Positions 14,853 to 23,159 of a stretch of DNA of 41,117 bases are shown piece by piece. The notes under the pieces are model-generated. The model had not been told where the DNA came from. It ran no database searches and saw only the letters and a list, made by a program, of their open reading frames with translations. Each line of letters begins with the position of its first letter. Positions within the stretch are counted from its first letter, which is position 1. This DNA comes from a bacterium (lineage in GTDB: Bacteria > Bacillota > Clostridia > Oscillospirales > Acutalibacteraceae): the NCBI GenBank assembly GCA_020624805.1, contig JAHKVW010000015.1:1-41117 (forward strand), in the 5' to 3' direction. The position numbers were made by a program, and so were the translations under genes.

Positions 14853-16436
14853 TTATTCAAACAGTACCTTGCTCTTCTTGTGCAGCGCTCGCATACTCTC
14901 AACAAATCCGTATACGGCAAAGGGAATCAGCAGGATGAAGTAGGGGAGGATATACTGACTTTTTCCCTCGAATATCAAGTGATACAGCGCGCCGCCGAGG
15001 ATCGCGACCGGCAGGATCAAACTCTCCGTATTGAGCTTTTTGCGGAAGATCAACCAGATCATCCCCGCCGTAAAGAAAATGTAGGTCATCATCACGTAGT
15101 AGTTGAACCAGTTGTCGAATACCTTTGACAATCCGCCGGAGTAGACAGAGTCTACGAGCTTGGGCAATTGCTCACCCTCGGGATAATCGTGCTTGCGCAC
15201 CTGACTGATCCAGATGGATTCAAAGCTCGGCTCATTATATTGGCTGATCAGCTTTTGCTTGTAGAACTCAAAGAGTTGATTATTCTTTGTCAGCGTGTCA
15301 AAGCGCTGTTTGATGCCCTCTGACGCGACCTTGTTTGCTTTTTCGACGTCCATATTGGCGTCGCGCATGGTTTCCATCGCCTTACCGTTGTACCAGCCCG
15401 GCGCCATACCGGATTCACAGATGCCCATGTAGGCGTACATCTTTTGCGACACCTGCGTGTTCAGCTCCACACCGCTGCGGGCGGAGTAGCTGTATATCAC
15501 GAGCTTTTGCAGTCCGACGGAGCACAGGATCATCGCGGCGATGACCGCCAGCGCCAAAAAACGCTTCTTTCCGATCACATGGAGCAAAAGCGCGATACAT
15601 ACCGCCGCCATGAGGATCATGTTGTTATATTTGAGCAGTACCGAAACCGCCATCAGCAGTACGGAGAATACGGCGAATTTGATCTTGTTCTCCTGCATAT
15701 AGCGGATCACAAAGTACACGCTCCATACCGAGAACGCCAGACCTAAGATCAGTCCGTAGGTGAAGGTGGTCATGAACATCGGCTGGAAGCAGATCGTCAG
15801 CGCGATCGCCGTGATATTGGTGACCGATTTGCGGTCGAAGAGCTTTTTGGTGATCATGACCAGTCCGACATAGATGCAGTCGAGCGCGATCACATTCGGG
15901 ATCTGGAAGAGGATATCCGAGCTTCCGGTGCCGAAAACGCGGAACAGGATCTCGGCAAAGAATACATAACCCAGCTGGAACGGATAGAAGAGGTAATAGC
16001 TGTGGTTGCCGTAATACTCCCATGAGGTGTGGAAGCTCTGATAATTGTTCTTCGCCGCGTCACGCGCCGTATTGAGCAGGATCATCGCGTCGCCGCTCGC
16101 GATCGACTTGACCAGCGTGATCCATACGAGCGACAGGATCGTCGTCACTAACAGCATCACGCCGACGATGAATTTGGTGTTGAGCTTGCTGATGGAAAAG
16201 TTCTTTCTCAGCGCAACAAGCGCGCCCAATATCGTTAAGCCGATGAGTGCGATATTCGTCAGCACCAGATCCTTATCAAAGTTGACGATCTCCGCGTAGG
16301 GATTCGCCTGATCGATGCGACAGGTTTGTAAGATAGATGCGACCGACAATAACGCAAACAGCACCGCGATCAGATAGATCGCGATACAGGAGCAGATCTG
16401 TACGGTTTTTGTTCTCGCATTGAGTGTCTTATCCAC
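14853..16436 (-). CDS. Polytopic membrane protein, GT-C glycosyltransferase-like
   Basis: A protein of 527 residues with about eleven hydrophobic spans. The first large outside segment (KSIASGDAMILLNTARDAAK to YYGNHSYYLFYPFQLGYVFF) has acidic and aromatic residues as in PMT/ArnT-type GT-C enzymes, which move sugars from polyprenyl phosphate donors. A second soluble segment of about 100 residues precedes the last spans. I did not find a decisive catalytic motif. The start is the GTG at 16436, seven bases after AAAGGAG; the reading frame continues 30 codons further to a TTG beside the previous stop but lacks a ribosome site. It is co-transcribed with the small Cys-rich gene. Confidence 0.65.
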   Translation of the reverse strand: MDKTLNARTKTVQICSCIAIYLIAVLFALLSVASILQTCRIDQANPYAEIVNFDKDLVLTNIALIGLTILGALVALRKNFSISKLNTKFIVGVMLLVTTILSLVWITLVKSIASGDAMILLNTARDAAKNNYQSFHTSWEYYGNHSYYLFYPFQLGYVFFAEILFRVFGTGSSDILFQIPNVIALDCIYVGLVMITKKLFDRKSVTNITAIALTICFQPMFMTTFTYGLILGLAFSVWSVYFVIRYMQENKIKFAVFSVLLMAVSVLLKYNNMILMAAVCIALLLHVIGKKRFLALAVIAAMILCSVGLQKLVIYSYSARSGVELNTQVSQKMYAYMGICESGMAPGWYNGKAMETMRDANMDVEKANKVASEGIKQRFDTLTKNNQLFEFYKQKLISQYNEPSFESIWISQVRKHDYPEGEQLPKLVDSVYSGGLSKVFDNWFNYYVMMTYIFFTAGMIWLIFRKKLNTESLILPVAILGGALYHLIFEGKSQYILPYFILLIPFAVYGFVESMRALHKKSKVLFE

Positions 16437-16526
16437 GTCATTCTCCTTTGTTAATACTTCTTGATAAGCCCTGAGAATCTTATATATCGGGGCTGTGAGG
16501 ATCGATTTCGATCGTGTGTGATCCAA

Positions 16527-16733
16527 TCACAGTGAAAAATCTTCTTTATCAAAGGACTTCAGCGGCGCCATGCCCTTCGGCTCGCGCATGATAGGATTAT
16601 AATTGAACTTCTTGCACTTACCGTTCTTCAGCTGTTTGTTAACGGTACAAAACTGTGACTCGCCTTCATTCTTTGAATATTCACAATACACGCAGGAGGG
16701 AACGATATTCTTCCCGAACAGTTTTTTTTTCAT
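16527..16733 (-). CDS. Small four-cysteine protein
   Basis: This protein has 68 residues, with CVYCEYS near residue 15 and single Cys in QFCTVN and GKCKKF. Four cysteines in that spacing could bind zinc or an Fe-S cluster. The rest is basic and polar, with no signal peptide, so it is probably cytoplasmic. The start at 16733 follows GGTGAT; an extension of four codons is possible. A consensus promoter lies upstream, and the GT-C-like gene follows 90 bases later. Function unknown. Confidence 0.6.
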   Translation of the reverse strand: MKKKLFGKNIVPSCVYCEYSKNEGESQFCTVNKQLKNGKCKKFNYNPIMREPKGMAPLKSFDKEDFSL

Positions 16734-16783
16734 TTCTATCACCAAATAGCAGTAATCTTTGTAAAAGTTGACTTAACTAAAAT

Positions 16784-16812
16784 AGTATAGCATTATATTT
16801 TGACTATTGCAA
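16784..16812 (-). promoter_or_regulatory. Promoter of the Cys-rich/GT-C-like operon
   Basis: On the minus strand TTGCAA (16812-16807) and TATACT (16789-16784) are 17 bases apart, about 45 bases before the start codon. Confidence 0.75.
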
Positions 16813-16841
16813 GTCATTGATGAACGTAGTATAATATTTTA

Positions 16842-16885
16842 GCCTCCCTTTCCTAAGGGAGGTGGCGCAAAGCGCCGGAGGGTTG
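16842..16885. repeat. Palindromic intergenic repeat (family R3, copy c)
   Basis: CCTCCCTTTCCTAAGGGAGG hairpin, then GGCGCAAAGCGCC hairpin, then GGAGGGTTG. It is nearly the reverse complement of 6535-6578. It lies directly upstream of pgeF. Confidence 0.85.
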
Positions 16886-16925
16886 CCTTGCTTCCTCTAT
16901 TATTTATATCTTAATGGAGATTTTT

Positions 16926-17753
16926 ATGGACTTTCAATCGAACGTTTTTACTTTAAATACCGTAGACGGTGTGTCGTTTCTGACATATGACCGTTTATCC
17001 GTGATCCCCTTTATCCGTCACGCTTTTTCGACAAAGCGCGGTGAGGGTACCCGCACCGTCCATCCGATGGACATGAGCTTTGACCATGATGACCGTGAGG
17101 CGGTCACGGAGAATTATCGGATGTTCTGCAAAGCGGCGGGCTATGACTACCGCTCATTGGTCGCATCCTCACAGGATCATCACACCTTTGTGCGCGTCGT
17201 GACCTCCGCCGAGAATGGCATCGGCATCTATCGTGAAAAGGATATCATGAGTGTTGACGGCTTGGTGACGATCGAGCCGGGCGTGACCTTGTGCACCTAC
17301 TATGCCGACTGCACGCCGCTGTTCTTTGTCGACAGCCGCACTCACGCGATCGGTCTGGCGCACGCGGGATGGCGCGGTACGGTGGGCAGGATCGCCGAAA
17401 AGGTGATCGACGCCATGCGTGACAGCTTCGGTACCGATCCCGCCGATCTGATCTGCGCCGTCGGGCCGAATATCTCCGTATGCTGTTACGAGGTCGACAA
17501 GGCGTGTGCCGATGAATTCTACGCGCTGGGACTCAATAGTGATCAATTCGTATTTCCGAAGGACGACGGCAAATTCATGGTGGATATGCTCGAGTGTAAC
17601 CGACAGATCCTGATCTCCTGCGGCGTCAAGCCTGAGAATATCACCGTCAGCGACGTATGCACCAAGCATAACAGCGATTTGTTGTGGAGCCATCGCGCTA
17701 CTGCGGGCGATCGCGGCACTATGTGCGCCATGCTGCGTATCAACGCGGAATAA
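16926..17753 (+). CDS. pgeF: PgeF/YfiH-family multicopper-like purine nucleoside phosphorylase (peptidoglycan editing factor)
   Basis: A protein of 275 residues, of the YfiH/YlmD/LACC1 family. Zinc-site motifs are SQDHHTF, YYADCTPLFFVD and LAHAGWRGTVGRIAEK; CAVGPNISVCCYEV and the C-terminal KHNSDLLWSHRATAGDRGTM complete the family pattern. Members phosphorolyse purine nucleosides and, in E. coli, prevent misincorporation into peptidoglycan precursors. The family normally has QxHG where this protein reads QDHH. Of two close ATGs, 16926 is chosen because GGAGA lies five bases before it. The gene is monocistronic, with its own terminator. Confidence 0.9.
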   Translation: MDFQSNVFTLNTVDGVSFLTYDRLSVIPFIRHAFSTKRGEGTRTVHPMDMSFDHDDREAVTENYRMFCKAAGYDYRSLVASSQDHHTFVRVVTSAENGIGIYREKDIMSVDGLVTIEPGVTLCTYYADCTPLFFVDSRTHAIGLAHAGWRGTVGRIAEKVIDAMRDSFGTDPADLICAVGPNISVCCYEVDKACADEFYALGLNSDQFVFPKDDGKFMVDMLECNRQILISCGVKPENITVSDVCTKHNSDLLWSHRATAGDRGTMCAMLRINAE

Positions 17754-17764
17754 TGCAGAAAAAT

Positions 17765-17800
17765 GACATTCCCTGTTTTAAGGAATGTCTTTATATTTTA
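17765..17800 (+). terminator. Terminator after pgeF
   Basis: GACATTCC and GGAATGTC form an 8-bp stem with a 9-base loop, followed by TTTATATTTTA. It overlaps the end of the convergent pseudouridine synthase gene. Confidence 0.8.
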
Positions 17801-18735
17801 TCAAGGAATTTTACCTTTTTGACCTCAAAGGTCTGACCGTTGAGGTTCTCCAGACACCCCGCGGGGGTCGTGAAACAGAATTGCAGTTTATACGAATACA
17901 GCGCCTGCCGCTTCATATGATAGCGGGCGTTGAATTTTTTATCACCGTACTTTTCATCCCCCAACAGCGGATGCCCGATATGCGCCATGTGCGCGCGGAT
18001 CTGGTGGGTGCGCCCCGTATGCAAAAGAACTTCACAGATCGAAAGGGTAGGGGATGGCTCCAATACGGTATATTCGGTGATGATCTTTTTGAATCCCTCA
18101 CGCTCTTTGTCGACGTTCTGCACGGTGTTGGTGCGTTCATCCTTACGGTGATACGCCGTCAATGTCGCGTGCTTGGGCTTCGGACAGCCCTTGACCGCGC
18201 ACAGATAATACTTTTTCAGCTCATTGTCTCGGATTTTCTGATTCATCACGCGCAGTGCCTCGGCGTTCTTTGCCGCGATCACGATGCCGCCGGTATTGCG
18301 GTCGATACGATTGCACAGAGCGGGGGTGAAGCTTTGATCTTTCTCGGGATCATAATCGCCCTTTTCGTACAGATAGCGCAGTACCCGCAGATTCAGCGCG
18401 TCCGCGTCGTAGCGGTTATCCTGATGACAGATCACGCCGACCTTTTTGTCCAGCAGGAGGATGTTCTCGTCCTCATAGACGATATCGAGCTCCTTTCCCG
18501 CTTTGAGAAAGTCATAATGCTTCTTTTCTTCAAAAAACTCGTCCTTGATATAGAAGGTCAGCACATCGCCCTCGTTGAGAAAGACCTCGGGGGTGACCTT
18601 TTTTCCGTTGAGCTTGATATATTTGGTGCGCAGATATTTGTACATCAGACTTTTGGGCATGGTTTTAAAACGCTTGGATAGATACTTGTCCAAGCGCTGA
18701 CCCGCGTCGTTCTGATTGATGGTTAATTGTCGCAT
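17791..18735 (-). CDS. RluA/RluD-family pseudouridine synthase
   Basis: A protein of 314 residues. An S4-type RNA-binding domain occupies about residues 1-75 (AGQRLDKYLSKRF...KYIKLNGKKV). The catalytic domain follows, with CNRIDRNTGGIVIAAK, where the Asp of RIDR is the catalytic residue, and LLHTGRTHQIRAHMAHIGHPLLGDEKYG. It isomerises uridines in rRNA or tRNA; the exact target cannot be read from sequence. RluC/RluD-type enzymes usually read HRLDR, so NRIDR is a small variation. GGTGAGATC precedes the ATG. Its end converges on pgeF. Confidence 0.9.
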   Translation of the reverse strand: MRQLTINQNDAGQRLDKYLSKRFKTMPKSLMYKYLRTKYIKLNGKKVTPEVFLNEGDVLTFYIKDEFFEEKKHYDFLKAGKELDIVYEDENILLLDKKVGVICHQDNRYDADALNLRVLRYLYEKGDYDPEKDQSFTPALCNRIDRNTGGIVIAAKNAEALRVMNQKIRDNELKKYYLCAVKGCPKPKHATLTAYHRKDERTNTVQNVDKEREGFKKIITEYTVLEPSPTLSICEVLLHTGRTHQIRAHMAHIGHPLLGDEKYGDKKFNARYHMKRQALYSYKLQFCFTTPAGCLENLNGQTFEVKKVKFLDKI

Positions 18736-18758
18736 GATCTCACCGTTTTTTCAAAAAA

Positions 18759-18860
18759 GTCATTGCGAAGGGCGCATTGGTTAAGGTTGAGATTGCCGCG
18801 TCGGAACGAGGTTCCTCCTCGCAATGACAATCTGTAATGCGCCCTGTGGCAATCTCAACC
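18759..18860. repeat. GTCATTGCGAAG repeat (family R1, copy B) with an insertion in its loop
   Basis: The outer copy begins GTCATTGCGAAGGGCGCATT and ends with AATGCGCCC then GTGGCAATCTCAACC. Its two arms are separated by a second, inverted copy (18785-18828). Both copies match the termini of 8598-8638. Confidence 0.85.
18785..18828. repeat. Inverted R1 copy nested inside copy B
   Basis: GGTTGAGATTGCC at the left and GCAATGAC at the right are the reverse complement of the R1 ends, and the centre GGAACGAGGTTCC is self-complementary. Its position inside the loop of another R1 copy suggests that R1 elements move or once moved. Confidence 0.8.
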
Positions 18861-18970
18861 GATTAAAAAGGGTCAAATGCACCGGGGAAGTTTATTATAC
18901 CAAAATCCCTATGACAATTCAACTGTAACATTTGATCATTGTCTGCGTAGTATGTAAAGAGGTGATGATC

Positions 18971-19108
18971 ATGCAGAAATGTAAGAATTGCAGTGTACCG
19001 ATCGCGTTCTCAGCCGGACTGCTCGTCGCGTCGCTTTTGCCCGCAAAGGCGGTGTGCGTGATCGCAGCGATCGTTTTGATCATCACCTGTATAGCGCGCC
19101 GTCGATGA
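18971..19108 (+). CDS. Small membrane protein upstream of spoVM-like gene
   Basis: A 45-residue protein beginning MQKCKNCSVPIAFSAGLLVA with a CxxC near the N-terminus, one or two hydrophobic segments (about 10-40) and a basic end (ARRR). GAGGTGAT precedes the ATG. The next gene starts 30 bases later and no other gene is near, so the two form a micro-operon. A sporulation role is inferred only from that neighbour. Confidence 0.6.
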   Translation: MQKCKNCSVPIAFSAGLLVASLLPAKAVCVIAAIVLIITCIARRR

Positions 19109-19138
19109 AGTATCGGCGCGGTCGATAAGGAGGCAGTG

Positions 19139-19231
19139 ATGAAGGTAGTCGTACTCGATCATCCAAAGATACTGGGCTTCTTTCTCAGGAAGATCTACGG
19201 TATCAAAAAGATAAAGGATACAAAAGAATAG
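19139..19231 (+). CDS. spoVM: SpoVM-like sporulation peptide
   Basis: This 30-residue peptide starts MKVVVLDHPKILGFFLRKIY. It matches Bacillus subtilis SpoVM (26 residues) at the diagnostic spacing MK, PKxLG, then R three residues on, G four residues later, and basic residues at the end. SpoVM is an amphipathic helix that recognises the convex forespore membrane and anchors SpoIVA, starting coat and cortex assembly. AAGGAGG lies five bases before the ATG and a strong terminator follows, which supports a genuine gene despite its size. It implies that the organism makes spores. Confidence 0.8.
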   Translation: MKVVVLDHPKILGFFLRKIYGIKKIKDTKE

Positions 19232-19243
19232 GGAAGTACATAG

Positions 19244-19269
19244 AGCGGCAGACACCTGCCGCTTTTTTG
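19244..19269 (+). terminator. Terminator after spoVM-like gene
   Basis: AGCGGCAG (19244-19251) and CTGCCGCT (19256-19263) form a stem with an ACAC loop, followed by a run of T. Confidence 0.9.
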
Positions 19270-19298
19270 TATATATCAAACGATAGAAAACCTTCAGT

Positions 19299-19437
19299 AT
19301 TGTCATTCTGAGGCACTGCCGAAGAATCTTACAGTGCTTGTTTTTTCGAACTATGATACCTGACAGGCGCGATCTGACAGCAAAGTCGACACTTTAAGAT
19401 CCTTCGACGGACATAAATGTCCGCTCAGGATGACAAT
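19299..19437. repeat. 139-base inverted-repeat element (family R4)
   Basis: The termini ATTGTCATTCTGAG and CTCAGGATGACAAT are inverted with one mismatch. Further in, GAAGAATCTTA faces TAAGATCCTTC. There is no coding sequence, and the layout is that of a miniature inverted-repeat element. It occupies most of the gap between the spoVM-like gene and the LysM gene. Confidence 0.8.
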
Positions 19438-19511
19438 GAGCAAGAACCTTCACCGGACTCGTGTGTCCGTTTATAACGATACGCTGAAAAGGATCAGGAA
19501 GGAGCTTTATA

Positions 19512-19541
19512 AATAAAGCCGCCGCCAAAAAGGCAGCGGCT
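19512..19541 (-). terminator. Terminator of the LysM gene
   Basis: AGCCGCCGCC (19517-19526) and GGCAGCGGCT (19532-19541) pair with one G-U; on the minus strand TTATTTAT follows. Confidence 0.75.
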
Positions 19542-19545
19542 CCGT

Positions 19546-19857
19546 TCACTTTGTCAGTCTGAGTATCTGTCCCGGATAAATGATATTGGGGTCCTCCAGA
19601 TTATTCAGCGCCAATATGTTTTCGATCTCCAGCCCGTAGCGGTCCGCGATACCGACGATCGTATCGCCCGGACGCACCACATAGTAGCGCGGCGATTGGA
19701 TCTGCTCGATCGGCAGTATCAGCTCCTGACCCGGATAGATCGTGTAAGGACAGCTCAGCCCGTTTGCCTGAGCGATCTTCTTCACCGTTGTGCCGAAGAA
19801 CTGCGCGATCGCGTACAGCGTGTTGCCGGGGCGTACTGTATAGGTTACTGTTTCCAT
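19546..19857 (-). CDS. Double LysM-domain protein
   Basis: A protein of 103 residues made of two LysM repeats: YTVRPGNTLYAIAQFFGTTV to YPGQELILP (about 5-49) and YVVRPGDTIVGIADRYGLEI to YPGQILRL (about 59-101). LysM binds N-acetylglucosamine polymers such as peptidoglycan. There is no signal peptide, as in spore-coat/cortex LysM proteins (SafA, SpoVID types), which are made in the mother cell. The nearby spoVM-like gene makes a spore role attractive, but it is inference. AGAGG precedes the ATG. Confidence 0.85.
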   Translation of the reverse strand: METVTYTVRPGNTLYAIAQFFGTTVKKIAQANGLSCPYTIYPGQELILPIEQIQSPRYYVVRPGDTIVGIADRYGLEIENILALNNLEDPNIIYPGQILRLTK

Positions 19858-20002
19858 ACTTTACCTCTTTTCCATAATCGGTATTACATTATATGAATAT
19901 GACAAAAAATCGTGACGGTTCAAAGCAGAAAAATATTGAATATTATCATTATATTTCTAATTCAGAATTAAATATAGTTACTTTTTTGATATGATAAACG
20001 CG

Positions 20003-20008
20003 TATAAT
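20003..20008 (+). promoter_or_regulatory. -10 box upstream of membrane-anchored pullulanase
   Basis: TATAAT; the -35 region is poor (TTACTT or similar near 19978). The predicted start near 20015 lies downstream of the ATG at 19991, which argues that translation begins at the TTG at 20033. Confidence 0.5.
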
Positions 20009-20032
20009 ACCGTGAAATTCGAGGTTGATAAA

Positions 20033-23000
20033 TTGATCTTAAAACGTGTGATTTCACTGATTTTAGCGCTGTTGTTGCTTCTGTCTGTCACGGCGACCTG
20101 TTTTTATGCCGATGAAGAAGAGCAGCCGGCTGAGCAGGCGGAAGAAGTCGTCGAGGAAGCGCCTACCGAAGCGCCTCCCACAGAGCCTCCGACAGAAGCG
20201 CCGACGGAAGAAGAAACCGAAGAGCCGACTGAAGAACCGACAGATCCGCCGCCCACAGAACCCCCGAAGCCCGATCCCAAAAGGCTGGGCTACGCCAAAT
20301 ACGCGGCTAAGCTGGATGAAACGGTCTATCGTGAATCCGACTTGGGCGCGACCTACACCGAGGACTACACGACCTTCAAGGTCTGGTCACCTACGGCGGA
20401 TGATGTGAAGGTGTGCATCTATAAGACCGGCTCCGATAAGGAAGAGGGCTTCAATACTATCGCCGTCAAGCCGATGAGCCTTTCCAAAAGCGTCGGTACA
20501 TGGTATGTGACGCTTGAAGGCGATTTCAAAAATATGTACTACACCTACAAGATCACGATCGGGGACAACACCTATGAGGTGGTCGATCCCTACGCCAAGG
20601 CTGTCGGAGTGAACGGCGACCGCGGCATGATCGTCGATCTGGACGATACCGATCCCGAGGGCTGGTCGGATGATAGCTTCAAGCGTGTGAGCGAAGCTTC
20701 TGACGCGATCGTATGGGAAGTCAGCGTGCGTGATTTTTCCGCGGCGGAATCCTCCGGCGTTAGTGAGAAGAACCGCGGCAAGTTCCTCGCGTTCACCGAG
20801 AAGGATACCACGCTCAACGGTGAAGAGGGCAGCGTTTCCACCTGTGTAAGCTACCTTAAGGAACTGGGCGTCAATTATGTACAGATCAATCCCTTCTATG
20901 ACTTCGCGTCCATCGATGAAGCGGATTCGCTCGATATGCAGTATAACTGGGGCTATGATCCCAAGAACTATAACGCGCCCGAAGGCTCCTATTCGTCCGA
21001 TCCCTATGACGGCAGAACCCGTATCACTGAATGTAAGCAGATGATCCAGGCGCTCCATGAAGCCGGTATTGGCGTGATCATGGATGTTGTTTATAACCAT
21101 ACCTACGAATCCGATAATTCGTTTTTCAACCATATCGCGCCCTACTATTATTACCGCTTCAATGAGGACGGATCGTGGTCAAACGGCTCCGGTTGCGGTA
21201 ACGACGTTGCCACCGAGCGCTATATGGCGCGTAAGTTCATCCGTGAATCCGTCGCGTACTTGGCAGATGAATACCATATCGACGGCTTCCGTTTCGATTT
21301 GATGGGACTGATGGACGTCGATACCATGAACGGCATCCGCACGGATCTGGACGCGCTGTCCGACGGGGAACATATCATCATGTACGGCGAAGCGTGGAAC
21401 ATGAAGACTACCGTGAATGCCAATACCGTTCTGGCGAATCAGGACAACATGGATAAGATGTCCAAGCGGATCGGCGCGTTCAACGACACCGGTCGCGACG
21501 CGATCAAGGGTTCTAATTTTGACGCGTCCGGCAAGGGCTTTGTGCAGGAGGGCTCCTCCAAGGGAGGCGTTCGCAGCGCGATCGAAGGCACCGGCAACGG
21601 ATGGGCTTCCATCCCCGCGCAATGCGTCAACTACGCGTCCTGCCACGATAACCTGACCCTCTATGATAAGCTGACCGCCTCTGTCAAGGATGACGGAAAG
21701 TATACCCTGCGGCGAGAGGATCTCTTGAAGATGAATCAGCTGTCCGCGGCGGCGGTCCTCATGTCGCGCGGCGTACCGTTCATGCTCGCGGGTGAGGAAC
21801 TCGGCAGAACCAAACAGGGTGATGAAAACTCCTATCAGTCGTCGGTCGAGATCAATCAGATTGACTGGCTGTCACGTTATCGATACACCATCATGACCGA
21901 TTATTATAAAGGTCTGATCAGTATCAGAAAGGCGATCCCCACACTGCGCGACGGCATCGGTGAGCGCACCGAGCTGAATTATCTCGAGAGCTCCTCCAAA
22001 AATACCATTGCGTATTCCGTTACGGGAGCTGATATGCCGTCTGTTGTCGTAGCGCTCAACGGCGACCCGTCCAAGCCTTCCACCATTTCGCTGCCCGAAG
22101 GCGACTGGGTGATCGTAGCGGATGACCGGCGTGCCGGCTTAACCAGGCTCGGCGACGCTAACGGCACTGTCAGCGTACCCGCCACATCGGCACGCATTTT
22201 GGTGGACGCCAAGAGCTTTGCCGATCTCGAGCAGGAAGCGCCGGAATGCTTGCTCTATATCCGCTACAAGGATAAGGCGAATGACGGCTCTGTCGTTTGT
22301 GAAGAACGCCTGATCGGTGCAAAAAATGAAACCTACGTAGCGGCAACTCCTTCCGAGATCCTGTTCAACTATAATATTCTCTCCGATTCGGGACTCAACG
22401 GAACCTTGTCCAAGTCGTTTGATATCATCGACGTCAGCTGTGTTGCGTATAAGGGCGAATATTCCACGGTGACGGTCAAATTCGTCAACGCGGATAGTAA
22501 GGTGATCGCCAATACCATCGTGATGACGAACCGTGTCGGACAGCAGTACTACACGCCGTCGATCCCCGGTATCAAGGGATATTCACTGGATTTGGATAAC
22601 CTGCCCGAAAACGGCGCCGGATTGTATACGAAGGATCCCATCGAAGTGGTCTACACCTATAAAGAGGCGGCAGGCACGGATAACGGGGATTCCGAATTCA
22701 CCTGTCCCGCTAACGTGATCTATCTGGCGGATGACGGCACGATCCTGTCGCTGAAATCCTACAGGGGCGTCGAAGGGGATAAGCTCGAGATCGAGGAAAT
22801 GGAGTTTGACGGATACAAGTATTATGATATCTCCAACGAAAACGCCGTATTCTCTGAAAACGAGCTGAATGTCCTCGTATACTATCAGAATCCGCAGAGG
22901 GCTTTTTGGCTGACGGTCAAAAACAATCTGCTGACGATCATTCTGGTGTTCGTCGGATTCACCGCGGTCATCATCGCCGCTGTGATCATTCTTCGACGCG

Positions 23001-23044
23001 TATCGAAGAAGAGAAAGATGATGTCGATCCAAATCGAGGATTGA
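20033..23044 (+). CDS. Membrane-anchored type I pullulanase (GH13)
   Basis: This 1003-residue enzyme cleaves alpha-1,6 branches of starch or pullulan. Order: signal peptide (1-26), acidic Pro/Thr/Glu linker (27-76), CBM48-like domain (about 90-185), GH13 barrel with the pullulanase signature YNWGYDP (304-310), nucleophile in DGFRFDLMG (about 422), acid/base in YGEAW (about 453) and ASCHDN (about 538). Three MucBP-like repeats (about 730-960) precede a C-terminal membrane span and basic tail RRVSKKRK. It is therefore tethered to the cell surface. I chose the TTG start because GAGG lies eight bases upstream and the promoter -10 box overlaps longer readings. A dockerin-bearing paralogue follows. 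Confidence 0.92.
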   Translation: MILKRVISLILALLLLLSVTATCFYADEEEQPAEQAEEVVEEAPTEAPPTEPPTEAPTEEETEEPTEEPTDPPPTEPPKPDPKRLGYAKYAAKLDETVYRESDLGATYTEDYTTFKVWSPTADDVKVCIYKTGSDKEEGFNTIAVKPMSLSKSVGTWYVTLEGDFKNMYYTYKITIGDNTYEVVDPYAKAVGVNGDRGMIVDLDDTDPEGWSDDSFKRVSEASDAIVWEVSVRDFSAAESSGVSEKNRGKFLAFTEKDTTLNGEEGSVSTCVSYLKELGVNYVQINPFYDFASIDEADSLDMQYNWGYDPKNYNAPEGSYSSDPYDGRTRITECKQMIQALHEAGIGVIMDVVYNHTYESDNSFFNHIAPYYYYRFNEDGSWSNGSGCGNDVATERYMARKFIRESVAYLADEYHIDGFRFDLMGLMDVDTMNGIRTDLDALSDGEHIIMYGEAWNMKTTVNANTVLANQDNMDKMSKRIGAFNDTGRDAIKGSNFDASGKGFVQEGSSKGGVRSAIEGTGNGWASIPAQCVNYASCHDNLTLYDKLTASVKDDGKYTLRREDLLKMNQLSAAAVLMSRGVPFMLAGEELGRTKQGDENSYQSSVEINQIDWLSRYRYTIMTDYYKGLISIRKAIPTLRDGIGERTELNYLESSSKNTIAYSVTGADMPSVVVALNGDPSKPSTISLPEGDWVIVADDRRAGLTRLGDANGTVSVPATSARILVDAKSFADLEQEAPECLLYIRYKDKANDGSVVCEERLIGAKNETYVAATPSEILFNYNILSDSGLNGTLSKSFDIIDVSCVAYKGEYSTVTVKFVNADSKVIANTIVMTNRVGQQYYTPSIPGIKGYSLDLDNLPENGAGLYTKDPIEVVYTYKEAAGTDNGDSEFTCPANVIYLADDGTILSLKSYRGVEGDKLEIEEMEFDGYKYYDISNENAVFSENELNVLVYYQNPQRAFWLTVKNNLLTIILVFVGFTAVIIAAVIILRRVSKKRKMMSIQIED

Positions 23045-23159
23045 TGATCTGATCAGATGACAACGCGAACTTTCGCCGTGACTGCGGTCGGATCCGCGTT
23101 TGTGATAAAGTTGTTGGAAAGTGTTTTTTCATAAATAATTTTTTTAAGGAGGAAAATGC

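Noticed and set aside
19010..19306. Minus-strand open frame of 98 codons
   Set aside because: It is antisense to the small membrane protein and SpoVM-like genes, both of which have good ribosome sites.
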